Of a stretch of 64,000 nucleotides of DNA, positions 48,519 to 56,702 are shown piece by piece. A program made the position numbers and the translations under genes. The stretch's first letter is position 1, and each line of letters opens with the position of its first letter. The stretch comes from JAEZDP01 sp044508265. GTDB taxonomy: Bacteria > Acidobacteriota > Vicinamibacteria > Vicinamibacterales > Vicinamibacteraceae. The stretch is taken from NCBI GenBank assembly GCA_044508265.1, contig JBIQIB010000002.1, forward strand, positions 30,226 to 94,225, in the 5' to 3' direction. The notes beneath the pieces are model-generated. The model did no database searches and was not told where the DNA came from. It was given only the letters and a program-made list of their open reading frames with translations.

Positions 48519-50003
48519 TCACTCGCGCGGGCCTGCCGCCGCCAACCGGACGGCGATTGCGCGCCGGTCGGGCTTTCCGCGTGCCGTCAGCGGCAGCTGC
48601 TCGAGCTGCACGATCACCCGAGGGAGCTTGTGCGGCGCGAGCTGCCGCGCCAGGGCCGTCCGCAGCTCGACGGGCGTGAACCGCCGGTCGGCGACCACGC
48701 ACGCCCCGAGCGCCTGGCCGCGCCGCTCGTCGTGCACGCCCATCACGACGGCGTCCTGCACGCCGGGTACGGCCCGCAGCGCTGCTTCCACCTCGAACGG
48801 CCACACCTTGCGTCCTGCGATGTTGACGACGGCGGATGCGCGTCCGGTGAGGAGCAGGGCACCGTCGGGCCGTCGCAGCCCGAAGTCGTTGGTGACGAAC
48901 GTGCCGTCAGTGAACGCTTCGGGTTCTTCGCCATCCGCGTAGCCTTCGACGACGGCGGGACCGCGCACGGTGACACGTCCCGCGCCGTCGGGCGCATCGG
49001 CGTCGTGGACGAGCGCGACGTCGGCTGCTCCGAGCGGACGGCCGACGGGCACCTCCGGGTCGAGCACGTCGGAGTCGTCGTAGCAGATGCCGCCCGTCTC
49101 GCTCGAGCCGTAGAACGAGTGCACCTTGCGTCCCGTGCTGGCGTGAAAGGCCTGTACCGTGTCGAACGACAGGGGCGCGCCCGCCGAGATGACGGTACGG
49201 ATCGTCGGCGGGAACGGGGCCGTGCCGTGGCGCGCGACGTGGTCGAACATGAACGGCACGCCGGCCCACGTCTCGACGGCGAACCGCCGTGCCTCCTCGG
49301 CGACAGCGGCCGCCGAGAAGGCCGTCAGCAGCAGGAGCGGCGAGCCCTGCAACAGCAACGGCAGCAGCAGGTTCGAGAAGCCGTAGGAGTGCGACAGCGG
49401 GATCACGCCGAGTTGCCGCGTACCGGGACGGATGTCCATCGCCTCGACCAGCTGCGTGACGTCGGCCAGCAGGTGACGCTCGGCCGTCAGCGTGACCTTC
49501 GGGACGCCTGTGGAGCCCGACGTCATCTTGAGCAGGACCGCGTCGCCGAACCGGCCCGGCGGGCGCTGCCGCGCGAGCGGCTGCAGCCACGCGTCGGCGT
49601 GCGGCTCGAGGTGCCCGCGTCCGGAGCGATCAGGCGACGCGCCTTCCGCAAGCGCCGCCGCGGCGGGATGGTCGTGTCCACTGACGAGGGCCGTCGGGCA
49701 CCAGCGCGCGACCAGGTCCTGCACGTCGCTCGCCGGAATGGACCTGTCGGCCGCCAGCAGCGGCCAGCCTTCGGCCAGGCATGCAAGCGCCAGCGCCACG
49801 AACGCCGACTGATTGCCGAGGGTCGACAGCACGGCGTCGCCGCGTTCCACGCCGAGCCGCACGATCGCCGCGCGCAACGCGTCACTGCAGGCCAGCAGCT
49901 CGCGCGCCCGCCACGCGCGGCCTTCCTGGGGGGCGTAGAGGACGACCTCCTCGGGCCGTTCGCGAGCCACACGGGTGAACTGGTCGAGGAAAACGCTCGT
50001 CAT
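48519..50003 (-). CDS. Acyl- or aryl-AMP ligase of the pigment-type cluster
   Basis: A 494-residue adenylate-forming enzyme. Core motifs: ALLKMTSGSTGVPKVTLTAE-like P-loop region (LKMTSGSTGVPKV), IPLSHSYGFSNLLLP, YGSSETGGICYDD, TNDFGLRRPDGALLLTGRAS and, near the C-terminus, LPLTARGKPDRRAIA with the catalytic Lys. It lacks a CoA- or ACP-specific extension. In aryl-polyene and xanthomonadin clusters such a ligase loads the 4-hydroxybenzoate-type starter onto the carrier protein; the chorismatase gene 490 bases away supports that role here. The start at 50003 gives MTSVFLDQFTRVARERPE. Confidence 0.87.
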   Translation of the reverse strand: MTSVFLDQFTRVARERPEEVVLYAPQEGRAWRARELLACSDALRAAIVRLGVERGDAVLSTLGNQSAFVALALACLAEGWPLLAADRSIPASDVQDLVARWCPTALVSGHDHPAAAALAEGASPDRSGRGHLEPHADAWLQPLARQRPPGRFGDAVLLKMTSGSTGVPKVTLTAERHLLADVTQLVEAMDIRPGTRQLGVIPLSHSYGFSNLLLPLLLQGSPLLLLTAFSAAAVAEEARRFAVETWAGVPFMFDHVARHGTAPFPPTIRTVISAGAPLSFDTVQAFHASTGRKVHSFYGSSETGGICYDDSDVLDPEVPVGRPLGAADVALVHDADAPDGAGRVTVRGPAVVEGYADGEEPEAFTDGTFVTNDFGLRRPDGALLLTGRASAVVNIAGRKVWPFEVEAALRAVPGVQDAVVMGVHDERRGQALGACVVADRRFTPVELRTALARQLAPHKLPRVIVQLEQLPLTARGKPDRRAIAVRLAAAGPRE

Positions 50004-50044
50004 CACGCTGCGCGCCGAGACCGGGGGAGGGCCGGCGCGGTCAG

Positions 50045-50050
50045 TACAAT
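50045..50050 (+). promoter_or_regulatory. TACAAT -10 box of the FabZ-like gene
   Basis: TACAAT ends 9 bases before the ATG at 50060 with no ribosome-binding sequence between, consistent with a leaderless start. Confidence 0.5.
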
Positions 50051-50059
50051 ACCAGCCCG

Positions 50060-50494
50060 ATGGACGCTCCCGACTACCTGCGCCTGCTGCCGCACACGCC
50101 GCCGATGCGTCTCGTCGAGGAGGTGGTACGCGTGGATCCCGGTGCCGCTGCGGTGACACGACGGACGACGGCACCCGGCGACTTCTACTTCCAGGGGCAC
50201 TTCCCGGGGAACCCGGTGGTGCCGGCCGTCGTCCTGGTCGAGCTCGTCGCCCAGACGGGCGGGCTCGCGGCCGGCGCACCTGCGCCCGGAGAGACACCGC
50301 GCGCGCGCGGGATGCGAGTGGCTGCCATCGGCGGGTTCAAGTTCCCCGCTGGCTGCGGCGCGGGCGCCACGCTCGAGACGACGGCTCGCGTCGCGGGGCG
50401 GATGGGGCGTCTGTGGAAGATCGAGGGGGAGGTGACGGCCGGCGGCGTGCGGGTGGCAGCCGGCGCGCTCACGCTCGCGGAAGTCGAGGCCTAG
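50060..50494 (+). CDS. FabZ/FabA-like 3-hydroxyacyl dehydratase
   Basis: A 144-residue hotdog-fold dehydratase. The motif FQGHFPGNPVVPAVVLVELVAQTGG contains the catalytic His and, one helix on, Glu. The C-terminal sheet (GGFKFPAGCGAGATLET, WKIEGEVTAGGVRVAAGALTL) is complete. It would remove water from 3-hydroxyacyl-ACP to make the conjugated double bonds of a polyene. Its stop codon TAG lies on the same CTAG as the stop of the convergent chorismatase gene. Confidence 0.88.
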   Translation: MDAPDYLRLLPHTPPMRLVEEVVRVDPGAAAVTRRTTAPGDFYFQGHFPGNPVVPAVVLVELVAQTGGLAAGAPAPGETPRARGMRVAAIGGFKFPAGCGAGATLETTARVAGRMGRLWKIEGEVTAGGVRVAAGALTLAEVEA

Positions 50495-51420
50495 AGCTCG
50501 GCGACGCCTTCGATCTCGACGAGGAGGTCGTCGCGGCACAGGTCGGCCTGCAGGTACTCGATGTCGCGCACGTCCGGGTAGCGCGCCGAGACGAGGTCGC
50601 GGACCGCGGGGATGTCGCGTTCGTGCACCACGTAGACGCGCAGCGACGTGAAGCGCGCGGTCTCGCGCCCGTCGCCGGATCGGTCGGCGGCATGCGCTGC
50701 TTCGGCGGCGTCGAGCAGCGCGTCGAGGTTGGCGAAGGTCTCGGTGACCTGGCCGTCGAGGTCGCCGACGAAGGCCGTGTCCTCGCCCCTGATGCTGGCC
50801 GTGCCCGCCACCAGCAGCCACCACGCTTCGTCGATCTGCCGGGTCACACGCGTCGCCCGGGCGAAGCACGGCGGACGCGGACCATACCGCTTCGAGTACT
50901 TGTACGCGGGCACCTGCCGGGGGTTCTCGACGGGCCGCCCCGGCGAGTCGGCGGCCAGGCAGTGCACCGCCAGCGCCGAGCCGACGATGCCCACGCCGGA
51001 GGCCGCGGCGAGCGCATGATCGAAATCGCGCGCCGACCCGTGCCAGTGCTCGCATGCGGCGAAGCGCCCGCTGTTGAACACCATGTACCGGTCCACGCCA
51101 TCGCCGCTCGGCGTGTGCAGCTGCGGCACGAAGTTCCAGAACCGCACGGGATGCCGGCGCTCGTGGGCGAGCGCGTCGGCGATGTGCAGGTAGACGCGCT
51201 TCACCTGATCGCTGAGGACGTCGGGCGGCATGTCGTCGGCTTCGGCCACCTCGACGTGGACGTGCGTGAAGTGCTCGCCCGTGCTGGTCCGTACGGCGAC
51301 ACCCGGCTCGGGGACGTGAGTGTCGAGCCGTGCCGGCTCGACGAGCGACGACAACCAGGCGGGCGGGTCGGGCGTCAGGATGGGCAGTGCGTGGGCTGGC
51401 GTCGTCGGGCGATCGATCAT
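50491..51420 (-). CDS. Chorismatase of the FkbO/Hyg5/XanB2 family
   Basis: A 309-residue protein of the chorismatase family, whose members split chorismate to hydroxybenzoate or dihydroxycyclohexadienoate and pyruvate. Diagnostic segments are GVDRYMVFNSGRFAACEHW, AYKYSKRYGPRPPCFARAT, a RidA-like second half (TASIRGEDTAFVGDLDGQV, TFANLDALLDAA) and the C-terminal YLQADLCRDDLLVEIEGV with the late Glu expected in the active site. It would supply the aromatic starter (3- or 4-hydroxybenzoate) of an aryl polyene. Convergent with the dehydratase through a shared CTAG. Confidence 0.85.
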   Translation of the reverse strand: MIDRPTTPAHALPILTPDPPAWLSSLVEPARLDTHVPEPGVAVRTSTGEHFTHVHVEVAEADDMPPDVLSDQVKRVYLHIADALAHERRHPVRFWNFVPQLHTPSGDGVDRYMVFNSGRFAACEHWHGSARDFDHALAAASGVGIVGSALAVHCLAADSPGRPVENPRQVPAYKYSKRYGPRPPCFARATRVTRQIDEAWWLLVAGTASIRGEDTAFVGDLDGQVTETFANLDALLDAAEAAHAADRSGDGRETARFTSLRVYVVHERDIPAVRDLVSARYPDVRDIEYLQADLCRDDLLVEIEGVAEL

Positions 51421-51461
51421 GCGGACTCGGCGACCATGCCCGGCGGCACGGCGCAAATCGT

Positions 51462-51467
51462 CATAAT
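51462..51467 (+). promoter_or_regulatory. CATAAT -10 box of the DUF2062-methyltransferase gene
   Basis: CATAAT ends 9 bases before the ATG at 51477; the flanking TATTAT on the minus strand could serve the divergent chorismatase gene with a ~40-base leader. Confidence 0.4.
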
Positions 51468-51476
51468 ACCCCGAAG

Positions 51477-52667
51477 ATGTCGACGGCTCAGGTCCCCCCG
51501 GCAGAGCGCGCCGTCGCGCGTGCCTCACGTCTGCAGCGGGTCATCCACGGTCTCCGCTCCGAAGGCGATTCGCGCACGCGCGAGGCGGTGGCGATAGGCA
51601 CGGGGGTCGCCATCGGCTGCCTGCCGTTCTGGGGCACGCACTTTTTCCTGTGCTGGGGGGCCGGATGGCTCTTCCGCCTCAACCGCCTGAAGGTCTACTT
51701 CGCCGCGCACCTTATCAACCCGCTCGTCCTGCCGCCGCTGCTCTACGCAGAGATCCAGGCGGGCGCCTGGCTGCAGCGTGGAGAGACGCACGCGCTCGCG
51801 CGGGCCACCTTCGATTCGACGACAGCCTGGGGGTTCGCGGGCGACCTCGTCATCGGCAGCCTTGCCGTCGGCGCCGTTCTCGGGCTTGCCGGCGCGGCGG
51901 TGACGTACGTGTCGCGACGCCCCGTGGCCGACCCGTTCTTCCGGCAGCTCACCAGGCGGGCCGCCGACAGGTTCCTGCAGTCGGGCATCACGCCGTGGGA
52001 GTTTGCCAGGGGCAAGCTCACGGGCGACCCTGTCTACCGCCATGCGCTGCTCGAAGAACTGAGGGGCCGCGAAGGCACGCTTCTCGATCTCGGCTGCGGG
52101 CAGGGCCTGCTGCTCGCGCTGGTAGCCGAGGCGCAGGACATGGCGAAGGCCGGCACGTGGCCCTCGTCGCACGGGCTTCCGCCTCGCTTCTCGCGGCTCA
52201 TCGGCATCGAGCTGCGGACACGCGTCGCGCGCAACGGGGCGAAGGCCCTCGAAGGCGAAGCGGAGATCCTCACCGGCGACGTGCGAGAAACGGGCCTGCC
52301 GCCGGCAGATGTCGTCGCGATCTTCGACGTGCTGCACATGCTGCCCATCGGCGAGCAGGACCGCCTGCTGCGCGACGTACGTCGGATCCTGCCGGCCGAC
52401 GGCCGGCTGTACATCCGCGATGCCGACGCACGGGCCGGCTGGCGCTTCACGATGGTGCGCCTGGGCAACCGCTTGAAGGCGCTCGTCAACGGCCAGCTGG
52501 TGCAGCCGTTCGCCTTCCGCACGGCAGACGAGTGGGTCGCCGCGCTCGAGTCGGCCGGCTTCCACGCGGAGGTCAGGCCGATGGGGCATGGCACGCCGTT
52601 CGGCAACGTGCTGCTCGTGGCGACACCGGCTGATAGCGACGCGGGCGCCGCCGGCCCATCGCGCTGA
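51477..52667 (+). CDS. DUF2062 membrane domain fused to SAM-dependent methyltransferase
   Basis: A 396-residue fusion. Residues about 20-150 are DUF2062: REAVAIGTGVAIGCLPFWGTH, FFLCWGAGWLFRLNRLKVYF, HLINPLVLPPLLYAEI, with two to three hydrophobic segments. From about 160 a class I methyltransferase follows: FARGKLTGDPVYRHALLEEL, LLDLGCGQGLLLAL (motif I at Leu203-Gly208), VVAIFDVLHMLP and ADGRLYIRDADARAGWRF. The RGKLxGDPVYR lead-in is what I know from methyltransferases of aryl-polyene clusters. The DUF2062 part would tether it to the membrane. Likely substrate: the aryl head of the polyene. Confidence 0.86.
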   Translation: MSTAQVPPAERAVARASRLQRVIHGLRSEGDSRTREAVAIGTGVAIGCLPFWGTHFFLCWGAGWLFRLNRLKVYFAAHLINPLVLPPLLYAEIQAGAWLQRGETHALARATFDSTTAWGFAGDLVIGSLAVGAVLGLAGAAVTYVSRRPVADPFFRQLTRRAADRFLQSGITPWEFARGKLTGDPVYRHALLEELRGREGTLLDLGCGQGLLLALVAEAQDMAKAGTWPSSHGLPPRFSRLIGIELRTRVARNGAKALEGEAEILTGDVRETGLPPADVVAIFDVLHMLPIGEQDRLLRDVRRILPADGRLYIRDADARAGWRFTMVRLGNRLKALVNGQLVQPFAFRTADEWVAALESAGFHAEVRPMGHGTPFGNVLLVATPADSDAGAAGPSR

Positions 52668-52673
52668 TCGCGC

Positions 52674-54034
52674 TCAGTCGCGGTGGCCGCAGATCGCTTG
52701 ATTGCGCCCGAAGCGCTCGTCCACGTCGATCTTCCATCCCTCGGGGTGAATGGGAATCACGCAGGGCCCTCCGCTCGAGAGGCACGCGCTGGCGGTCGCC
52801 CAGTCGAGGTCCGCGCGCGGTGGCGCCTTCCAGGTGCCGACCGACAGCAGGGGCACGACGAGCGCGGCCACTGCCGCGGCCTGCCACCGCCGCTGCAGCA
52901 GCACGACGCTCCAGACCGCGAGGGTGATCGGCAGGAAGTGGTAGCGCGCCGCGAGGATCATGTCCGGATGCGCGCGGACGGACACCAGCGTCGTGAGGCC
53001 TACGACCAGGCTGGCCGCCGCGAGCACCGCGGCGCCGTAGTGCTTCCGGAGCGTCGCCGTCAGCAGCACCACGCCAACGACACCCGTCAGGACGNNNNNN
53101 NNNNNNNNNNNNNNNNNNNNNNNNNNNNNNNNNNNNNNNNNNNNNNNNNNNNNNNNNNNNNNNNNNNNNNNNNNNNNNNNNNNNNNNNNNNNNNGTGCTT
53201 CCGGAGCGTCGCCGTCAGCAGCACCACGCCAACGACACCCGTCAGGACGATGATCCACAGGTATGGCGTCAGCCAGGGCAGCAGGGCGGGTCCGGCCGTG
53301 TCGCCGAACGCCGCGGTCAGCATGGCGCGTGCCGCCAGGCCGGCGAGGCCCCCCGGGCGTGGCGCGTCGAGCCGTCCGCTCGTCGTGACGGTCAGCCACT
53401 GCAGGGCGGCGAATGCGGCCGCGGGCAGGGCGGTCAGCCAGACCCGGCGGTTCTCGCGGTGGACGAAGGCGCGGACGAGCAGGAACGGCGCGAACACCAC
53501 GCCCAGCGGGGACGAACCAGCCGCCACCGAGAGGCGGACGGCGTCGCCGACTGCCTCGCGCCTGCTGCGAGGGACGGCGCTGGCGAGCGCGAGCGGGAAG
53601 AGCAGCGCGAACACCCAGTGGGTGTTCGTCAGGGCAAACGCCATCTCGTGGGCCATCGGCGGCAGCGCCAACGGCACCATCATCGCGACGCGCGCGTACG
53701 GCGCGGCTGCCAGGCGCGGGCTCGCGACCCGGCGCACGACGAGCACGGTTGGAATCAAGGCGCCCAGCATGAAGACGTGCGGCGTCACCGCGACGGGCAG
53801 CCACGCGGCGGCGAGCGCCACGAACCGGGCGTGCAGGTGCAGGTAGCCCGAGTACTGGTAGAGGAACGCGGCGGGGCCGCAGCGCCACGCGTCGAGGAAG
53901 AAGACGACGCCATCCTCGGCCCAGAGCTGCGGCGTGATGACGGCATCCGGCCTGCGCCAGACGAGGAGGGCAAGGCACGTACCCGCGAGGGCGAGCCAGT
54001 GCACCGTGCGGTGCCGCGTGGGACTGCCGGTCAT
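52674..54034 (-). CDS. Polytopic membrane protein, possible GT-C glycosyltransferase (gap inside)
   Basis: A multi-spanning protein with about ten hydrophobic helices. The first loop holds VITPQLWAEDGVVFFLDAW, an acidic motif where GT-C glycosyltransferases keep catalytic residues, and a HLHARF segment; the C-terminal tail is soluble and has two Cys. The gene contains 100 Ns (53095-53194) flanked by the same 55 bases; removing Ns and one copy leaves 1206 bases, exactly 402 codons. The start overlaps the end of the next gene (ATGA). Its place in a pigment cluster hints at sugar transfer to the lipid, but the function is not proven. Confidence 0.72.
53095..53194. other. 100-N scaffold gap with duplicated 55-base flanks
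   Basis: Bases 53040-53094 and 53195-53249 are identical, so the gap is an uncollapsed contig overlap and the gene across it is intact. Confidence 0.9.
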
Positions 54035-55056
54035 GGCTGCCGCCGCTGCAGGTGGCCGCCCAGCCACACGAGGGCCTCCACGGGGTCGCCGTCGCGGTCG
54101 AGCGATCCGCCGAACCACATCGCGCAACGCAGGGGCGAGGCCGGCGGTCGCACGTCCTGATGCGGCACGTCCTCCTGCGGATCGGCGTCCTCCCCGGGCG
54201 TCCAGCAGAACCGCGCGTCCGACCAGAAGACCACGTGGCCGCCGGGCCGCTCCGAGAGCGTCGCGAATGCGTAGGTGTGGACCTCCGAGAAGTTGCGTGC
54301 CGTCTCGAACTGCCGCACGGACTCGCGCGCAAACGGCGCCTCGCGCAGGTCCGGGTGCGCGAACCGCAGCCGCACGTCCCGCGTCCAGCCGTCGACGTGC
54401 CACGCGCGCACCTCGCCCGTGTCGGTGCGATCGAACACACGCCAGGCGCGCCACGATCCCCAGGCGGCCTCGACGGTGGTGTCCACGACACGCGCACCCT
54501 CGCGCACGGCGCCCTGGTAGGCGGCCGTCGCAGACGTCCGCGTCATGAGCTTGACGCCGAAGACGGTCGCGAGCAGCGCCAGCGTGAGCACGCCGGCGGC
54601 GCGCGCCACCCGCGGCCACATGTAGAGCGCGGCGGCGCCCGCGACCAGGCAGGCAATCGCGAGCGGATCGGCCATCGCGACGATCGGGGCGGTCACGCGC
54701 ATCGTCGACAACGGCCAGAGCGGCTGCACGCTCGCGCCAGACACGAGGTCGAAGAACACGTGGCTGAGCGTGCCGATCCAGGCGCCGGCAACCAGCGGGC
54801 CCCACGGCTCCTCGCGGGCCACGCGCCGCACCAGGGCCGCCGTCAGCACCGCGATGACGAACGTGCCTGCGAGTCCGTGGGTGCCCCCCTCGTGATAGCG
54901 CAGGTACACGTCCCACCCGCGCGACATCAGCAGCGCGTCCACGTCCGGCGCGATGCCGCCAAGCGTGGTGGCGGCCACGACAGCACGGGTCGTCCGCGCC
55001 TCCTCGCGCAGCGCGGCGAGCATCCGGGCGAAGAGCAGGTGCGAAACCGGGTCCAT
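54031..55056 (-). CDS. YdjM-family membrane-associated metal-dependent hydrolase
   Basis: A 341-residue protein. MDPVSHLLFARML, GGIAPDVDALL, YHEGGTHGLAGTFV and SHVFFDLVS are the His/Asp motifs of the YdjM/DUF457 family of inner-membrane putative hydrolases. The last 150 residues are soluble, with an R-F-A-type beta domain (WHVDGWTRDVRLRFAH; GHVVFWSDARFCWTPG) that I do not recognise. It overlaps its neighbours within a tight minus-strand operon that ends with the membrane protein gene. Role in the pigment cluster unclear. Confidence 0.8.
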   Translation of the reverse strand: MDPVSHLLFARMLAALREEARTTRAVVAATTLGGIAPDVDALLMSRGWDVYLRYHEGGTHGLAGTFVIAVLTAALVRRVAREEPWGPLVAGAWIGTLSHVFFDLVSGASVQPLWPLSTMRVTAPIVAMADPLAIACLVAGAAALYMWPRVARAAGVLTLALLATVFGVKLMTRTSATAAYQGAVREGARVVDTTVEAAWGSWRAWRVFDRTDTGEVRAWHVDGWTRDVRLRFAHPDLREAPFARESVRQFETARNFSEVHTYAFATLSERPGGHVVFWSDARFCWTPGEDADPQEDVPHQDVRPPASPLRCAMWFGGSLDRDGDPVEALVWLGGHLQRRQP

Positions 55057-55062
55057 CGCGGG

Positions 55063-56025
55063 TCAGCCTTCGCCTGCCTCCTGCGCCGAGGTGGACGAGC
55101 CGGGTGCGTCGAAGTACGGGTAGAACTGGTACCAGCACTCGGGCCGCTCGCGGATCTCTGCCTCCAGCACATCGGCCACGATCTGCGCCGCGCGCTGCAT
55201 TTCCCGGGCACGCGGCGCGTCGCGATCCACGATGATCGGCTCTGACGGCGTCACGCGGAAGCGCCCACGTCCCTCGCGCACGAGCGTGATCGGCACGATG
55301 GGCGCCCCCGTCATGTAGGCCAGCAGCACGGGCGTGCCCAGGAATTCGACGCGCCGGCCGAAGAACGTCACCGGCACGCGGTCGCGATCGACGTGCCTGT
55401 CGGCCAGCAGCGCCACGACCCGCTCCTCGGCGAGCTTGCGCCGGATGAGCAGCGGCGTCTCGAGCGACTGTCGCACCTCGAGCGTGTCGACCCCGAGCGA
55501 CTCGCGGATGCGCAGGCGATACGCGTTCACGTGCGGGTCGGGTTCGGCCATCGCCACGACGGTCAGCGGTACGCCGAGCGCGCGCATCACGATGGCGCCT
55601 GCTTCCCAGTTCCCGAAGTGCCCGGTGACGAGGATGACGCCCCGTCCCATCGCCATCGCCCGCTGCAGCGGTTCGCCGTTCGTGTAGGTGAAGCGCTCCT
55701 GCACCTGTTCGCGCGACCACGAGAGGGCCTTCACGAACTCTACGTAGTCGTACGCGTAGGCGCGGTAGGTCACGAGCGTGCGCCGATACAGCTGGCGACG
55801 CGACTCGCCGGGGAACACGACGCCGAGGTTCGAGATGAGCGCCTCGGTGGCCGGCGCGAGGGCACGCCGCAGGACGCGCGCGCCAATCTCCACGACCGGC
55901 CTGACCAGCCACCACGGCGCCCATGCGGAGCCGTGCAGCGCCAGGGTGAACACGAGGCCGTTGTTGAACCCGTGCGAGATCCAGCGCACCGGCTCACGGC
56001 GCCACGAGGCCGCCGGCATCGTCAT
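55063..56025 (-). CDS. LpxL/HtrB-like lysophospholipid acyltransferase
   Basis: A 320-residue membrane-bound acyltransferase. The catalytic region GVILVTGHFGNWEAGAIV has the His-x4-Glu of the LpxL family in place of HX4D. RRKLAEERVVALLADRHVDRD and VEFLGTPVLLAYMTGAPIVPIT follow. In aryl-polyene clusters an enzyme of this type attaches an acyl chain to the polyene head group. The ATG overlaps the stop of the GT2 gene (ATGA) and 6 bases separate its stop from the next gene. Confidence 0.87.
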   Translation of the reverse strand: MTMPAASWRREPVRWISHGFNNGLVFTLALHGSAWAPWWLVRPVVEIGARVLRRALAPATEALISNLGVVFPGESRRQLYRRTLVTYRAYAYDYVEFVKALSWSREQVQERFTYTNGEPLQRAMAMGRGVILVTGHFGNWEAGAIVMRALGVPLTVVAMAEPDPHVNAYRLRIRESLGVDTLEVRQSLETPLLIRRKLAEERVVALLADRHVDRDRVPVTFFGRRVEFLGTPVLLAYMTGAPIVPITLVREGRGRFRVTPSEPIIVDRDAPRAREMQRAAQIVADVLEAEIRERPECWYQFYPYFDAPGSSTSAQEAGEG

Positions 56026-56702
56026 CGGTGACGCGGCTCCGGGGCGAAGCGGTAGACGATCGCCAGCACGACGTTCCGCGTGGTGTCGCGCACCGGCCGC
56101 AGCTTGCTGCGCGCGCCGTTGTAGACGGCCGACACGGGCACGCCCACCACCGTCGCGCCGCGCCTGGTCAGCTTCACGATCAGCTCGGTCTCGATCTCAT
56201 AGCCGCGCGCCGTCAGCGGGAGGTCCCTGATGGCGTCGAGCGCGACGAGCCTGAAGCCCGACTGGGTATCGGCCAGCCGCACGCCCATGAACGTCGAGAG
56301 CGCCCAGCTGCCGATCACGTTGGCCCAGTATCGCGACGGCGGCATGGCCTCGCGGCGGAACACGCGCTCCCCGATGACGAGCGCCGCGCCCGTCCGTGCG
56401 GCAGCTTCGAGGAGCCGCGGGATCTCGTCGGCCCGATGCTGCAGGTCGCCGTCCATGAAGAGCACGTGCGTCGTGTCACCCGCGGACAGCTGCAGCAGGC
56501 CCGCGCGCATGGCCGCCCCCTTGCCCACGTTGCGGGGCAGCCGCAGCACCTCCGCGCCCGCCGATTCCGCCACGGCTGCCGTGCCGTCCGTCGAGCCGTC
56601 GTCCACCACGAGCACGCGCGGCACTTCGGCGAGCGCGCCGCGCACGACGTCGGCGATCGACGCCGCCTCGTTGAACGCCGGGATCAGGACGGCCACCTTC
56701 AT
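56022..56702 (-). CDS. Family 2 glycosyltransferase (DPM1-like)
   Basis: A 226-residue soluble glycosyltransferase. MKVAVLIPAFNEAASIADVV, VLVVDDGSTDGTAAVAE, LPRNVGKGAAMRAGL, VLFMDGDLQHRADEIPRLL with the DxD-type motif and ADTQSGFRLVALDAI follow the GT2 / dolichyl-phosphate-mannose synthase plan. It lacks a membrane anchor. Probable job: make a polyprenyl- or lipid-linked sugar, or glycosylate the pigment. Both ends overlap neighbours by 4 bases, which ties it to the MMPL and acyltransferase genes. Confidence 0.88.
   Translation of the reverse strand: MKVAVLIPAFNEAASIADVVRGALAEVPRVLVVDDGSTDGTAAVAESAGAEVLRLPRNVGKGAAMRAGLLQLSAGDTTHVLFMDGDLQHRADEIPRLLEAAARTGAALVIGERVFRREAMPPSRYWANVIGSWALSTFMGVRLADTQSGFRLVALDAIRDLPLTARGYEIETELIVKLTRRGATVVGVPVSAVYNGARSKLRPVRDTTRNVVLAIVYRFAPEPRHR

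Noticed and set aside
50491..51420. RidA/YjgF deaminase annotation for this gene
   Set aside because: Only the second half resembles the RidA fold; the N-terminal half and C-terminal VEIEG fit the chorismatase family.
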